64,000 bases of DNA from Chaetomium olivaceum (lineage: Eukaryota; Ascomycota; Sordariomycetes; Sordariales; Chaetomiaceae), in the NCBI GenBank assembly GCA_039881045.1, contig JAYWVB010000061.1, positions 62,001-126,000 of the forward strand, in the 5' to 3' direction. This document shows, one piece after another, positions 13,547 through 26,380 of the stretch (its first letter is position 1; the number at the start of each line of letters is the position of its first letter). The position numbers were made by a program, and so were the translations under genes. A model generated the notes under the pieces. The model did no database searches and was not told the DNA's origin. It saw nothing but the letters and a program-made list of their open reading frames with translations.

Positions 13547-15906
13547 ATGGATGCCGAGATCCGCGCCGTGCTCCCGAATATCGACCCCGTGTTGTCGGAG
13601 TACTCGGCCGGCTATCTGACCCATGCCTCCACCGCATGGGCCGGTGATGAGGAAACCGCCGGGCCGTCCCCGCTCAACGAGGCTGCCGCCACCATCACGG
13701 AACTGCTTCTCTCAGCTTCCGGGAGCTATGGTGCTGCTACCCACGACAAGATCCGGGGCTTGGTCGAGAAGTGGGTTGAGAAGTATGCCGCCGCCACCAA
13801 CACCGAGGAGAGGAGGGGTCCGGCTGTCAAGCGTCTTGACCAGACTATCCAAGTGAGCTCTCAGAGGAACATGTCCTCGACCCTGGCTGTTGCCACTGGC
13901 GCTGTCGACCTCGAGTCTGCCAATGTCCGCAAGGTCGAGTCCAAGGTCGACAAGAAGAAGCTTGAAAAGGCCGAGCGCAAGATCGCGGCCAAGCAGAACA
14001 AGAAGACCTTCAAGACTGTTGAGTACGAGGCTTCCCGTCTGATCAACCAGCCAGACTCGACCGAGTCATATGAGGAGTTCTACATGGCTGTCAACCCCTT
14101 GCAGCTAGGTAGCCAAGGCGGGAAGTCCAAGGACATCAAGATCGACAATATCGATGTGTCTATTGGAGGATTGAGGATTTTGACAGACACCACTCTGACT
14201 CTGTCCTACGGTCACCGCTACGGTCTCGTTGGTAACAACGGTATCGGTAAATCGACTCTTCTCAGGGCTCTCTCACGCAGAGAGGTGCCTATCCCAACCC
14301 ACATCTCTATTCTGCACGTCGAACAAGAAGTATGACCCGCTCCCCTCCTATATTAGCATGTACACCGACTGACGAAACGGTAGATCACTGGTGACGACAC
14401 GCCCGCAATCCAGGCTGTCCTGGACGCCGATGTCTGGCGCAAAGTGCTGCTCAAAGAGCAAGCGGTATGTTGCGGGTCGATATATCTACTCTACTTGCCT
14501 TCAACTAACCCGCCTTCCAGGAAATCACCCAGAAATTGGCAGAGATTGAAGCACAGCGAACGTCAATGGCCGACACATCGGCCGACGCTGCGAAACTGGA
14601 CAAGGACCGCGAAGCTCAGGATCAACGCCTCGGAGACATCCAGGCCAAGCTCAGCGAAATGGAGTCCGACAAGGCGGAATCTAGGGCAGCCAGTATTCTG
14701 GCGGGCCTTGGTTTCTCGCCCGAGAGGCAACAGTTTGCTACCAAGACCTTCTCCGGTGGTTGGAGAATGCGTCTCGCCCTCGCTCGAGCCCTCTTCTGCG
14801 AGCCTGACCTACTGCTTCTCGACGAACCGTCCAACATGTTGGACGTCCCTTCCATTACCTTCCTTTCAAATTACTTGCAAGGTTATCCGAGCACCGTCCT
14901 CGTCGTATCCCACGACAGGGCGTTCCTCAACGAAATCGCAACCGACATCATACATCAACACTCACAGCGGCTCGACTACTACCGCAGTTCCAACTTCGAC
15001 GCCTTCTACGCGACCAAGGAGGAGCGGAAGAAGACGGCCAAGAGGGAGTACGAGAACCAGATGGCACAACGTGCGCATCTCCAGGCTTTCATTGACAAGT
15101 TCCGATACAACGCGGCCAAGTCATCGGAAGCCCAGTCCCGTATCAAGAAGCTGGAGCGCATGCCAGTATTGGAGGCTCCCGAGGCGGAATACAGCGTCCA
15201 CTTCAAGTTCCCAGATGTCGAAAAGATGTCACCGCCAATCGTCCAGATGTCAGATGTCACATTCGGCTATACAAAAGACAAAATCCTACTCAGGAACGTC
15301 GACCTCGACGTCCAGCTCGACTCGCGGATTGGCATCGTCGGGCCCAACGGAGCTGGTAAGACGACAATTCTCAAACTTCTTATCGGCAAGCTGCAACCAA
15401 CAAGCGGTCTCATCTCTCAAAACCCCCGGTTGCGGGTCGGGTACTTTGCCCAGCACCATGTTGATGCCCTCGACCTTGACGCAAGCGCCGTCACCTTCAT
15501 GGCCAAGACCTACCCGGGCAGGACGGACGAGGAGTACCGGCGGCAGCTGGGTGCCTTTGGCATCACGGGTACGACGGGTCTGCAAAAAATGGAGCTGCTA
15601 TCTGGTGGTCAAAAGTCCCGTGTTGCGTTTGCCTGCCTAGCCCTTACCAACCCCCACATTCTGGTTATGGACGAACCGTCCAACCACTTGGATATCGAAG
15701 CCATGGATGCCTTGGCCGAGGCCCTCAAGGAATTCCAGGGCGGTGTGCTGATGGTGTCCCACGACGTGACGATGCTGCAGACCGTCTGCACTTCGCTGTG
15801 GGTATGTGACAATGGAACGGTGGAGAAGTTCCCGGGCGATGTACAGGCCTACAAAAAGAGGATCACGGCTCAAGCGGATGCTGCGGGTGTTGTCAAGGCA
15901 CATTAG
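13547..15906 (+). CDS. GCN20: GCN20-type ABCF ATPase, activator of the GCN2 kinase
   Basis: Cytosolic, non-transporter ABC protein that binds GCN1 on ribosomes and is needed for activation of the eIF2alpha kinase GCN2 in amino-acid starvation. Exons 13547-14329, 14384-14464 and 14521-15906, all in phase 0, give 749 residues; yeast Gcn20 is about 750. Introns are 54 bases (GTATGA...GGTAG) and 56 bases (GTATGT...CTAAC...CCAG). The N-terminal 190 residues match the GCN1-binding extension of GCN20 and distinguish it from the shorter ARB1. ABC domain 1 has Walker A GNNGIGKST (near 230), signature FSGGWRMRLALARAL and Walker B LLLLDEPSNMLD. ABC domain 2 has GPNGAGKTT, LSGGQKSRVAFA and VMDEPSNHLD. 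The first Walker B loop has N where many members have T. Upstream ATGs in the leader (for example 13251) could form short upstream ORFs. It lies 12 kb from cpc-1, the final target of the same pathway. Confidence 0.95.
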
Positions 15907-16657
15907 AGTGGTATTTACAACAGGAATATGATCGTGGGTTGTTGCCTCCGGCTTTTCAAGCTTGAAGACGTGTCGTTTCCATGAAATGTGATGCATCCAG
16001 TGGTTTGAGCTCGCTCTAAACCAACCAGTCCCCATCAAATCGACAGGCACTGAGGCAGCAGCAATCAACGTCATCTGATTTGAGGGAAAAAGCAACACAT
16101 TCTGATTCCCCTCAGGTTTATTGGGTTGAGAAACAAATCGATGTCCTCCAACGATATATGACAGCTTCATGTTGAGCTAGGAAGAAGCCACCTGGAAACA
16201 TATGATTTTGAAAGCAGCTCCGATGTGTTTCATTAAACCGTTGGTCTCATCTTTCCTCTGCGCTGTCGTCGTCCAGCATGGTGTGTCAATGGAGATTCAC
16301 AGCTCCCCACATTGAAATCTCCCTTGGCACATACATAAACCGCCTAGCGCGTCGCGCCCCCTCTATCACCCTATCAAATCGGGCATAGTGTAAACAAGCG
16401 AAGGAAAACGCAGGGACCACCAGGCAGCCAGACCTGCCCAACTCTGTTTTGATTGGCGGTGCCTGATCTCCACCCGGCAGCAGCAAGCGGTGTGCGATCG
16501 CCTTTTCATTTCTTGCCCCAAAAATCAACAATCTCCTCTCCCCGACCGACATTCTCCACCACCCGACTGCTTTTCCCAGCTCACGTCCTCGACTTCAGTT
16601 TTCCTCCTGCAGCTTTGCATCGTTTCGCAGACCAGCTATCCAACACAAACCGCCAAA
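15907..16657. other. GCN20 3' region and beta-tubulin promoter/leader
   Basis: No gene. The stretch separates two tandem + strand genes. The last 200 bases are C/T-rich and AG-poor, ending in a good fungal start context (CCGCCAAAATGC), as expected of a strongly expressed housekeeping promoter and leader. Confidence 0.6.
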
Positions 16658-18479
16658 ATGCGTGAGATTGTAAGTCGCCCCGCACATTTTAAGCCGCACG
16701 GCGACGACGCGTCTGGGAAGCTTTTTTTTGGGCCCCTGAATTACCCCACCCATTGGGACAACCCTCATTTCACAGCTCCCGAGCGATGGCAACGCGACGA
16801 TGATGCGAAGAATCATGATGCTGACTGCTGCTTTCGTGCTATAGGTCCACCTCCAGACCGGCCAGTGCGTAAGTTGGACCGACTCGAATATTATGATCGA
16901 TCGGCCGGGCGGGATAACTGACAGCGAGCTCTCTAGGGTAACCAAATCGGTGCCGCTTTCTGGTATGTCCAACCCAAAACAAACACTCGTGGTTGATGGT
17001 AATCAAGACTGACTTCTTTCCAGGCAGACCATCTCTGGCGAGCACGGCCTCGACAGCAATGGCGTGTATGTGGCCGTGGACAGTCCCCAACCTATAAATC
17101 CCCGCTCACCGCTTCGATAGGTACAACGGCACCTCTGAGCAACAGCTCGAGCGCATGAACGTCTACTTCAACGAGGTCAGTAGGCCAAACGCCATTACAC
17201 AATTCAATGAAGGTTGTACTCACAGTGTTATACAGGCTTCCGGCAACAAGTATGTTCCCCGTGCCGTCCTCGTCGACTTGGAGCCCGGCACCATGGATGC
17301 CGTCCGTGCCGGCCCCTTCGGCCAGCTTTTCCGCCCGGACAACTTCGTCTTCGGCCAGTCCGGTGCTGGCAACAACTGGGCCAAGGGTCATTACACCGAG
17401 GGTGCCGAGCTGGTTGACCAGGTCCTCGATGTCGTCCGTCGCGAGGCCGAGGGCTGCGACTGCCTCCAGGGTTTCCAGATCACCCACTCTCTCGGTGGTG
17501 GTACCGGTGCCGGTATGGGTACCCTCCTGATCTCCAAGATCCGCGAGGAGTTCCCCGACCGCATGATGGCTACCTTCTCCGTCGTGCCCTCCCCCAAGGT
17601 CTCAGACACCGTCGTCGAGCCTTACAACGCCACTCTCTCGGTCCACCAGCTGGTCGAGAACTCGGACGAGACCTTCTGCATTGACAACGAGGCCCTCTAC
17701 GACATCTGCATGCGCACCCTGAAGCTGTCCAACCCCTCGTACGGTGACCTCAACTACCTGGTCTCGGCCGTCATGTCGGGTGTTACCGTCTCGCTGCGTT
17801 TCCCCGGCCAACTCAACTCGGATCTCCGCAAGCTGGCTGTCAACATGGTTCCTTTCCCGCGTCTCCACTTCTTCATGGTCGGCTTCGCTCCACTGACCAG
17901 CCGTGGCGCCCACTCCTTCCGCGCCGTCTCCGTGCCGGAGTTGACCCAGCAGATGTTCGACCCCAAGAACATGATGGCTGCTTCTGACTTCCGCAACGGT
18001 CGCTACCTGACCTGCTCTGCCATCTTGTGAGTTTTTCTTTCCAGGGTTCGATACACGCACATACAGGTTGCTAACAATATCACAGCCGTGGCAAGGTTTC
18101 CATGAAGGAGGTTGAGGACCAAATGCGCAACGTCCAGAACAAGAACTCGTCCTACTTCGTCGAGTGGATCCCCAACAACGTCCAGACCGCTCTGTGCTCG
18201 ATCCCGCCGCGCGGCCTCAAGATGTCGTCCACCTTCGTCGGTAACTCGACGGCCATTCAGGAGCTGTTCAAGCGTATTGGCGAGCAGTTCACTGCTATGT
18301 TCCGTCGCAAGGCTTTCTTGCATTGGTACACTGGTGAGGGTATGGACGAGATGGAGTTCACTGAGGCTGAGTCCAACATGAACGATCTCGTCTCGGAGTA
18401 CCAGCAGTACCAGGATGCTGGTGTTGACGAGGAGGAGGAGGAGTACGAGGAGGAGGCTCCTCTCGAGGGCGAGGAGTAA
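16658..18479 (+). CDS. tub-2: Beta-tubulin
   Basis: GTP-binding subunit of the microtubule alpha/beta dimer and the target of benzimidazole fungicides. Seven coding exons, 16658-16669, 16845-16868, 16937-16962, 17024-17065, 17121-17175, 17236-18026 and 18086-18479, give exactly 447 residues, the usual length in this fungal group. The first four exons are tiny (12, 24, 26, 42 bases). The protein starts with MREI, the tetrapeptide used for tubulin mRNA autoregulation, and carries the GTP-binding loop GGGTGAGMG at residues 140-148. The tail is acidic (EEEEEYEEEAPLEGEE). Phe167, Glu198 and Phe200, the common benzimidazole-resistance positions, all have the sensitive residue. The last intron (18027-18085) sits just after CSAI, a typical place for this gene. 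Also called benA or Bml. Certain identification. Confidence 0.98.
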
Positions 18480-19024
18480 GCTAGCTCGCTTGCCTCGAAC
18501 CCTCTGTATCCGCCATGGTCGGACGGCACTTGTTGGACATACTGGTCCGCTGTGAGCTAGTCTCTTCGCCGGGTGGATAATGATCAGAGAAGGCGGGTTG
18601 CCGCTATTTCTTCGTCTTGTCTGCAGTCTGTGTCTGTGGATCGAGCCAGTTTGAGTTTTAGCGGGGGAGTTTGTGTTGGTGATATCCGTAATTGATAGGA
18701 AAGGGGACAACCCTCTGACACTTCAGTTGGGCCCTACATCCATAAGGCAGAAAATACTTGCACCTTGAATATGGTGTCTAATACTTGCCAACCCTGGCTG
18801 CCCTGCCCATTTCTTGTTTGACTATTGTTCGTGTAGTGTCATGAAGAATGGGTGCTGTCCACGGCGTGCTGCTTACGCTGGCAATGTCTTGTCGTCTGCA
18901 ACCCCGTCGCCCGTCTTCGACTCTCCCTTCCGACGTCGTCAGCTGTTTCTTCCATACAACTTGCTTGGGCTTCTTTTTGTCCTCGTCCTCAACCGGGCCT
19001 AGACATTGCTGGATCAGATATATG

Positions 19025-19042
19025 TATATATATATATATATA
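19025..19042. repeat. TA dinucleotide microsatellite
   Basis: Nine perfect TA units, preceded by TATGTA, about 550 bases downstream of the beta-tubulin stop. Confidence 0.9.
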
Positions 19043-22000
19043 CCTTGCCTGTCTTTGCATCGTTGTGTTTGTTCCGGGAGCTGGGATGAGACATGGTCGA
19101 TGGTGAATTGGAACGGGATTGTTTTTTCGGGCGTCACGGGTGCTGGGCTGGGCTGGGATGTTGAACAAGTAGTTACTTGTTTATAAAGAGAGAGGGGGAG
19201 GAAGATGGATAGTATGTGAGGGTCATCGTTGGTGGCTGGTGTCGTGTCTCTTGACTGCGGTTGTGGTTGGTTTCTGGCGGCGGGTGTTCTTAGAAGGGAG
19301 AGGTCTACTAAACCATCCGTTAACTGCCCGCTCTCTCCTCCGCCGCCCACCTCTGTATTCCCTCGCGACATGCCTCCCAGACCATCTATCACCCTGTTCA
19401 ACACTAGCGAGTTCCGTAGAACAAAGCCCTCTCACCTCCAACCAGTACCTATCTGACGCTATTCTTGACACTTCCAGATAAATCACTTCGTCCTACTCTC
19501 GCAACCCAAATCCCCCGAACGCCATCCATTATATGAGAGCCATACGGGTCTTGATAATGGGACTTGGTGCTAGCAATAACTGCCTCACTGGTGGAATGCT
19601 GAGGTGACAACACGCTGGCAATGAAGCAAGATATGTTCGGTTGAACGGGCTGACCACATCTATCACACGGAGAAGTGATGATAGATATCACTTGCTGTCT
19701 GTGTGAGTTACATTGTATGTTGCCGAGTGATGAACACTCCTCGTTTACTGACAAGATAAGTGCATTTTGTTGCCAGAAACAAGAGAGGACTGTTCTTCTT
19801 TTTTCCTCTCTTACCAGTGTTTGGTGAACATGGTCTACTCCATTACAGTTACCTTTGATATACGGTGTCAGCATCATAGACAGCCCTTTCACGTATATTA
19901 TTTCCCTCAACTCGTTCAGTCTTTGCGCACACCACGTCAGTGTTATTCCGTCACATCTTGACCGCGGACCATCACCATCTGGCAGAGGGCTCAATCTAGT
20001 CTAACGGTGATTATAACAACACTCCTAAATGTCACGAGAGGCAGGGTTAAAAGGTTTACCATATGGCCCCCTTCTATAAAAGAACAGCCGGTTACAAAAC
20101 CCTTGCGGTATGCTCTGGTCGAGACGGGGGTAGACCCCCTTCCGCCTTTTCTGTCTCCTCCTGTTTCTTCCTTCTCTGCCCTTCTCCTCCTCTAGGCGAC
20201 TCAAACTGATAAGCTCTCGGGAGAATACATCTGGAGTGTATGCCCCAGGCCTTTGCCATGAGCTCTAGCCATTCGGTCACCTAAACGTGGTCAGTGACAT
20301 TACAGGAGTTGAACCTTTTATAGCTAGTCTAGTCAGCTAGTTGGTTTAACTCTCTCATCACTTTGGCCGCTTTCCTGTCCCCGAACTTCAACAACTCAGC
20401 TTCAATGCCTTCTAGCTTCACGTCGATAACTCACAAACAGCTAGCCAGTAAGTAAGCGGCATATACGGCGAGTTTGAAGTTTCCGGTGTGCCTTTTTGGA
20501 AGCCTCGGGCTAAAATTGCTGGAGCTCATGTCCTAGGTAACGGTATCAACGCCAAAGAGTCTTCTCCAGGCCGGTGAGCAACGCCTGACTGCCGTTGCGA
20601 GGGACCTGCCTCGGTCTCTGCGGGTGCAGCCCGGCGTCCCGTGGTATTCCCACGCAGACGGGAAGTTGTTGAACCGCCGGAGATATGCAACGGCATGATG
20701 GATTTGTCCGCGCCGAAGCCACTGTATACCAAGCACCTCCTCAACAGGCCAAGTAGGTACGTAACACAGCCACATGAATTCGTAATGGATCATGATGAAT
20801 TCATCAACATTACTCGGCGCACGCCTGGGCAACAAAAACGCAACGCGTACCCGCACAATGGGCTGTACATTCATGCACGAGATGCTCAGATGAAGCCTAT
20901 CCGGGTCACACAAACGGGTCGGTGGTAACGTTGACTCTCACACGGGGCATCGCAGGCGCGTTCTTGGCCTAAGGCACTAGTGTAGTTAGGTATTGAGTTT
21001 CAACTCGGTGAGAGTAGGTGTGGTCTAAATTCCGCATGCCGGCTTCCCGAATCGGCAAATGAAGGGTAGGAGGAGCAAGCCGGCCGTGTCGAATGGAGAT
21101 TCACGATTCAGCCAGCCGAGAGAGCACAGCCCCAAGTCCACTTCAGCTCTTTTGCGCCCGCTCTTCTGCAGACCGCCTAACTAGTGGATGCGACACAGGA
21201 TATTGTCCAACTGTTACCTGGATCCTCAAGCGCATTCACGTTCGCCGAACACGCCATACGTTCGTTGTCGATACGCAGGCAGGAAACAAGAATATCCTCC
21301 ACCAGGCCGGCCAGCTCCGTAGCCCCAGCACGCCGTTGAATCAGCAGGTTATGAGACACGGGGGATACCGCCGCACCTCCGTTCGCTTTTACACTTGATA
21401 CATTGCCCTGTCCTCCGTCGGACCAGGCACTCGCTCGTGTTTTGTTCTTGTTTTTGTGGCTGGCGTTCACCAACTTAAGGATCGCAAGCCCAGTCGAAAC
21501 GAAGAAACTCCTCTGCCATTTCTAGGGCATGGATGTTAGGCAGAGCTCTCTGTTGGTCACACGTCAGAGAGGATCCAACCCGCTCCTGCGGCTTGTCGGA
21601 CAGCGGGGGAGCCTCAGCCCCAATAGGCCAGGGACCATGCTTGCCCCATCCTCCGCCGCCGCCTACTTTCTGTTCGTCACTCACAAGGCGCTAGGGCGAT
21701 TGGGTGCTGACTGCCAACGCCTTGTTCCGCCCGCCTGGGTCATTCCGCCTCCACGGACATCGTGGCAGCGGTTGTTTGTTGGGTGATGATGGCCCGCTGC
21801 ACCCGGGACGGCACACGTCTGGTACGGAGATGAGCTACAAAAGCCGACGGAGTTTTGGTCTTTGGCAATATAAAATCCGAAGGGACGGGACACCCGGAAG
21901 GCATGGGAAATGGTCTTGTCTCCGGGTCGGGGATGAGCAGGGGTGTGTGAGTCCGAGAAACGGCAGGCCTTATCCCGGGATTTCTCTCTGCTCTAGAACT

Positions 22001-23342
22001 CTGCCAAGGGCAACCGTGTTGGAAGAGCGAATCATGGTGCGTGCCCAGTTGGTGAAGTTCCCGCGAGAGAGAAAGAGGTGCCAACGTTGTGTAACACACG
22101 TGTTCTGCCCGCCATTTGGAATTTCTATAATGCGTTTATTAACACCCCCACCACCTCACTTGAACAGCCGACGTGGACCGGATATAGGCGGCGCTCGGAC
22201 CACGCTAGCAACGAATGAAGCAGGCATATCGCAATATCCCAGGCTCTGCTTGCTTGACATCTCGTCCGTGTACTTCGTAGTTCCGACCCACCTTCGGGCC
22301 CGACGAGAAGCGTTGGAATGATCGTGATGGGAATAGCAGGGCTTAGTTGGTTAGGCCGGTCACGTTTTTGTTGATCTGGACATGGGCGGCGTCATGAAAT
22401 ACGCTGAGTGGAATCGCACGCGAGGTGTCTCAGCGCCATGCATGACACGGGGTTTTTTTTTGGTGGACAAGCGGGAGTGCCCTTCGGTCCCATCCCGTGA
22501 CGCCTGCCAAGTTTCCCATCAGTCGCCGAGGGGCATCGGGAGGATTGTGGCAACGATCCGTCCTGTACTACAGACAGTACGCAGTGTTGAGGCAGTTGAC
22601 ACTTTACAGGGTCTTGATCGGCACGAGGGAAGAAAGGCGGGGTGTCGATGATTGGGCCGGCCTGTGACTCGACGGCTCGGTAGGTCCGGTAGGTAGGCAT
22701 GGTAGGGCTGTGGGTGGCGGCGTCGTGGGCGTTCGATAAGTGAAATCGAATATGTGGTGTTGCCGAATTTGGACTATGATTGAAACCAAAGGAAGAACAG
22801 TGTATGGTCCTACCTCTTCCTACCTCCCTATTCCGGTCACCGGGCGACCATTCGTCTCGGAATAGAAAATACGATGGGAAGTCTGGGATTTGTCAAATCG
22901 GCTGACTGGCACACATTGGTTGTCGCTTCTCCAAAAAAGGCGTACGGCGATGTGACTGGCTCGAGCGCGTTCGAGCCCGTTGCAACCCATCCATGTTTCT
23001 CGCTCCGTGGTGCTCGAGTGGTGTTTTGGGTGAGGTTGAACCGAGAGGGACCTTGCAGCCAGAAAAGAAGTGGAGGGGACAAGGGGGAGTAAAAAGCTTG
23101 GCATGAGTGGCCGATAACCCTTGTCGACACGGGCGAATACCAGGAATCGAGTGGAGTGCATCGCACCCTGGCAAGCCCAAGTCGCCGCCCCACCCCGCTC
23201 ATTCTTGCTGGCAGTCCCCGCGCTCTCACCAAGAACAGGCGGGAATTGCACTGAGCTGCTGCGCCGCCAAAACCGCCTGCTTCGATGCACTGTCGCATTG
23301 CAACGCACGCCAAGCCTCCCCTCCGTTCTTCTCGACTGATCC

Positions 23343-23360
23343 AAGCACCCAAGCACCCAA
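23343..23360 (+). repeat. AAGCACCC 8-bp repeat, short array
   Basis: Two full AAGCACCC units plus a degenerate third (AAGTTCCCC). The same unit on the same strand forms a longer array at 26351-26380. Confidence 0.8.
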
Positions 23361-23566
23361 GTTCCCCAAGTCCTGACTGCACCTCAATGCACTGCACACT
23401 GCACCTCAAGCTGTACAGCCCCAGCCCCACGGCCCCCATGCTCGTGCCATTGTTGAGGCTCGCTCGCTTTAGCAACCTGGGAACCGCTTGTGTCCCCTGC
23501 GCGCAAGTAACTCTGTACTCACGGATACGGTAGTGTGTATGCAACCCATCGTCAATACTGTCTGTA

Positions 23567-23589
23567 CCTTGACACCTTGACACCTTGAC
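23567..23589 (+). repeat. CCTTGACA 8-bp tandem repeat
   Basis: Two perfect CCTTGACA units followed by CCTTGAC, ending in a TGACTCA heptamer. That heptamer is the GCN4/CPC1 consensus but is expected several times by chance in 64 kb. Confidence 0.8.
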
Positions 23590-26350
23590 TCAGTCGCCTG
23601 CGATTTCGCTAAACCGGGCATATGCTACACTACACTAACTCGCGATGCATCATTCCCGTCCATCATTTACCCAGAGCGGGTCTACGATGCTTTGGCTCTT
23701 GCGACTCGTCGAGATACGGGTAGCCCAAGGAGACGCGGCAAATACCCCGCTTCTGTCCTCGACTCGTTGACGAGGTGGTGTACAAGGCAAGAAAGATGGA
23801 TGGGTGGATGGTTACACATACACAGGAGGACTTCGAAGGGCCCTGGGGTATTTTCGCCGTCGCGGCAAATTCCACGCAATCATCCGCAATCAACCCATCC
23901 CAAAGAGAGATGAATTGCCGACCAACCCATTCATGGCGGTCGCACAGAATCCTTCAACCGCGAAGTCCCCCTGGCGAGGCGTCAATTAGACGCGCCAGCG
24001 GAGTCGTTCCTTGAACGGAGCAGAGGCCCCGATTCATCCGCATCTGCAAGCCACAAGGATTACAAAACAGCCACCTGATTACTCATAACTAGCTCGTTGA
24101 CGCCATCAACCACACTTTGCTCCCCTGTTGATCGTTGGTGTGCTCTGAGCGGGATAAGAGCTGCTGTAGTATACACTGAAAGCGGTGAGTTCGGGAGATG
24201 GACGGGAGGGTGGTAGAGTTGGCGCAGAAGGGCGGAGATGACAGTTTGGTCACTTTGGTGATAGGTTACACACACTCTGGGACGCTTAAGCGCCGTGGGC
24301 GTCACTCTCCCAACTTTGGGGTGACACACCTCGGCTCAATATCTGCATTCACACAACCCACCCCGTCCAGATATGGGCTTGGTCTCCCACACCCAGATAA
24401 TAACACCCGCCTTTTCCTGACCGCCTCGACCACTGCGACGCATCGCGTCATGAAGTTTGAGAGGTAGCGACTACATGGGACACCTACCGCCGGAGACATG
24501 AGCTGCTTCGGTCCCACGGCCGTTCCCGAGGAACCCGCCGAACAGCAGCGAGGACCATGTGTCGCGGCAGGGCGGCGCAACCCGAACTCTAGTTTTGGCT
24601 ACCGACATATGCCCCCAGAAAAAAAAGGGGGGAAGCTGGGAGCTTCCAAAACGTATTCACTCGAGAACCTCACTCAGAGCCGTCAGTCTTGTGTGTCTGG
24701 GTGCGCGCGCCGGTGACGAACTAGACTGCAAAGTGTCCACGCGCAATATCGAGCATCGTCCCGGCCCCGTCCTACTAAGCAGGCAGAACCCTCAGCCCTA
24801 CGAGGTACATACCTGCCGACATGCAGCGCCGGCATGTGCATCCCAAAACATGCATTTGTCAGGCGGGCCGTCCAGAGCGCCGGCCTTTGGGCCTGCGGTA
24901 CCACTACATGTCACGCCTTCACTCCCGAGGTGTAACGGTACGCGCGCTCGATCAAACAACCCTTTCGGCGACGGTGGCCATGCGTTGCCCATGCCCATGC
25001 CATGCCATGCTATGCAAGTCATGTAGGGTTCTTCATGTCTCGAGCGTTCCGTCCGTCCACCACCACGACGTGCCGTCCTCTGTCCCCTTCACCGCCATCT
25101 CGAACGAAACGAAACGAATACACACACAAGGCGTCCCCGATACCGAGTGCAGATCCGTGATCAGGAGGGGAGGAGGAGAGGGGCGGTGTCTTCCGTCACC
25201 CCGTCTCTCTCTCGCCCGCCGGCGGGGCGGACGGATCGAAATGAGCGGCAAGTCCGTCTCCGTTCCCCAGCGAATCTGCGAGGTCTGTCCTGGATCGTCG
25301 CATCCTTCTTGTCCTGTTTTTGCTTGCCCACCCGTGATGAAGAAAAAAAGCGTGCGCTCATCTAAACCCCGGAGCCGATCCGAAGGGGGGGACGATCCTC
25401 GCTAGTGGTTGTGGCTTGGTCCCGATCCTCCGTGATGGGGGATGATGTCGTGGCTCCGTGGGGACTGGGGGACTGGGGTCTGGGTCCCAGGTTACACGTC
25501 GCACCCCGAGTTGGAGAAAAGACGGTCCTCCTTGTGGGGAACGGAGCAACGCAACAGCCACCGCCGACCGGCCAGCCCTACGAGCTGGCTGCATTGGTTT
25601 CCGGGCTTGGCCAATACTGTGTACGTGTACCAATGTAACGGTGGTATGTACCACACGACGTGGGGGGGGAAGGGGGGTGAAGAAGGAGGGGGAGAAAAGC
25701 GGTTCATACGCAGACCCAGCGTATTTTTTGCAAAGACGGTCGCGATCTTCCCACCCGTCACTCGCCGTCTTTTGAGCGTCCAATCAAGCGACCGTTTTTG
25801 GCCAGCGTGCGCCGGACTGGAGTCCAGAGTGCGAGAAGCCAATGGAAGTGGATTTCTATGCGCATGTTCTCGTCAGGCCTGCGTCAAAATTATTTGTTAG
25901 ACACACCGCGTTCTTGATGCTACCATCTGCGCCCTGCTGCGACGAGGGCGTTGAAGGTAACTTCATACCCCGGATCGGCCGGTGAGGAAAAAGGGCGTTG
26001 GAAACGGCGAGAGCACAGGGCAGGGGGTTTCGCCGTTTCACCGTTCCACCGTTTCCACCGTTTCAGCCGTTCCTGGTAACGACAAGCGACAAGCTACCAG
26101 AAGCGGCTATTTTGCCCTCTTTCAGATTGCGGTTGGAGGGCTCTGATTGGTGACCGGGCAGGGTTCCGACCCGTTCAACTCTTATCGCAACGGCGTTGGC
26201 CATGACTCGGCGTCTCACCTTGTAATCCCATGAGTTTCTGATGATATGGGGGTATGATTCATTTGACGCCATGGGAATCTGACTCCACGATGTTTTTGGG
26301 AGGCTGTACAGATCTGCAATCGAGAGGGAAAAAGGGGAGCCAAGGGACCA

Positions 26351-26380
26351 AAGCACCCAAGCACCCAAGCACCCAAGCAC
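26351..26380 (+). repeat. AAGCACCC 8-bp tandem repeat
   Basis: Three perfect AAGCACCC units plus AAGCAC, then a decayed GCACCCACGCACG tail. Same unit and strand as the array at 23343. Confidence 0.9.

Noticed and set aside
18027..18085. GGTTCGATAC, a B-box-like word
   Set aside because: Lies inside the last beta-tubulin intron, with no partner A box or clover-leaf.
19449..19994. 181-codon open frame on the - strand with several Cys and His
   Set aside because: The cysteines show no regular spacing, no ATG context or splice evidence, and the DNA looks like tubulin downstream intergenic sequence.
20186..20330. tRNA-like pieces on the - strand (GACCGAATGGCTAGAGC and GGTTCAACTCC, with a possible TTAGGTG/CGCCTAG stem)
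   Set aside because: The supposed acceptor strand leaves no room for a T-stem, the order of the A-like and B-like boxes is wrong for one gene, and no anticodon arm can be folded.
21704..22321. 205-codon open frame on the + strand
   Set aside because: No recognisable domain and equally long frame on the opposite strand (21740-22099).
22837..23583. 248-codon open frame on the - strand
   Set aside because: Longest frame in the desert, but it overlaps other long frames, partly translates the AAGCACCC repeat (LGCLGAW), and has no motif or splice support.
23583..23592. TGACTCA, the GCN4/CPC1 binding consensus, in the desert
   Set aside because: A 7-mer of this kind is expected several times per 64 kb on two strands and no gene start is nearby.
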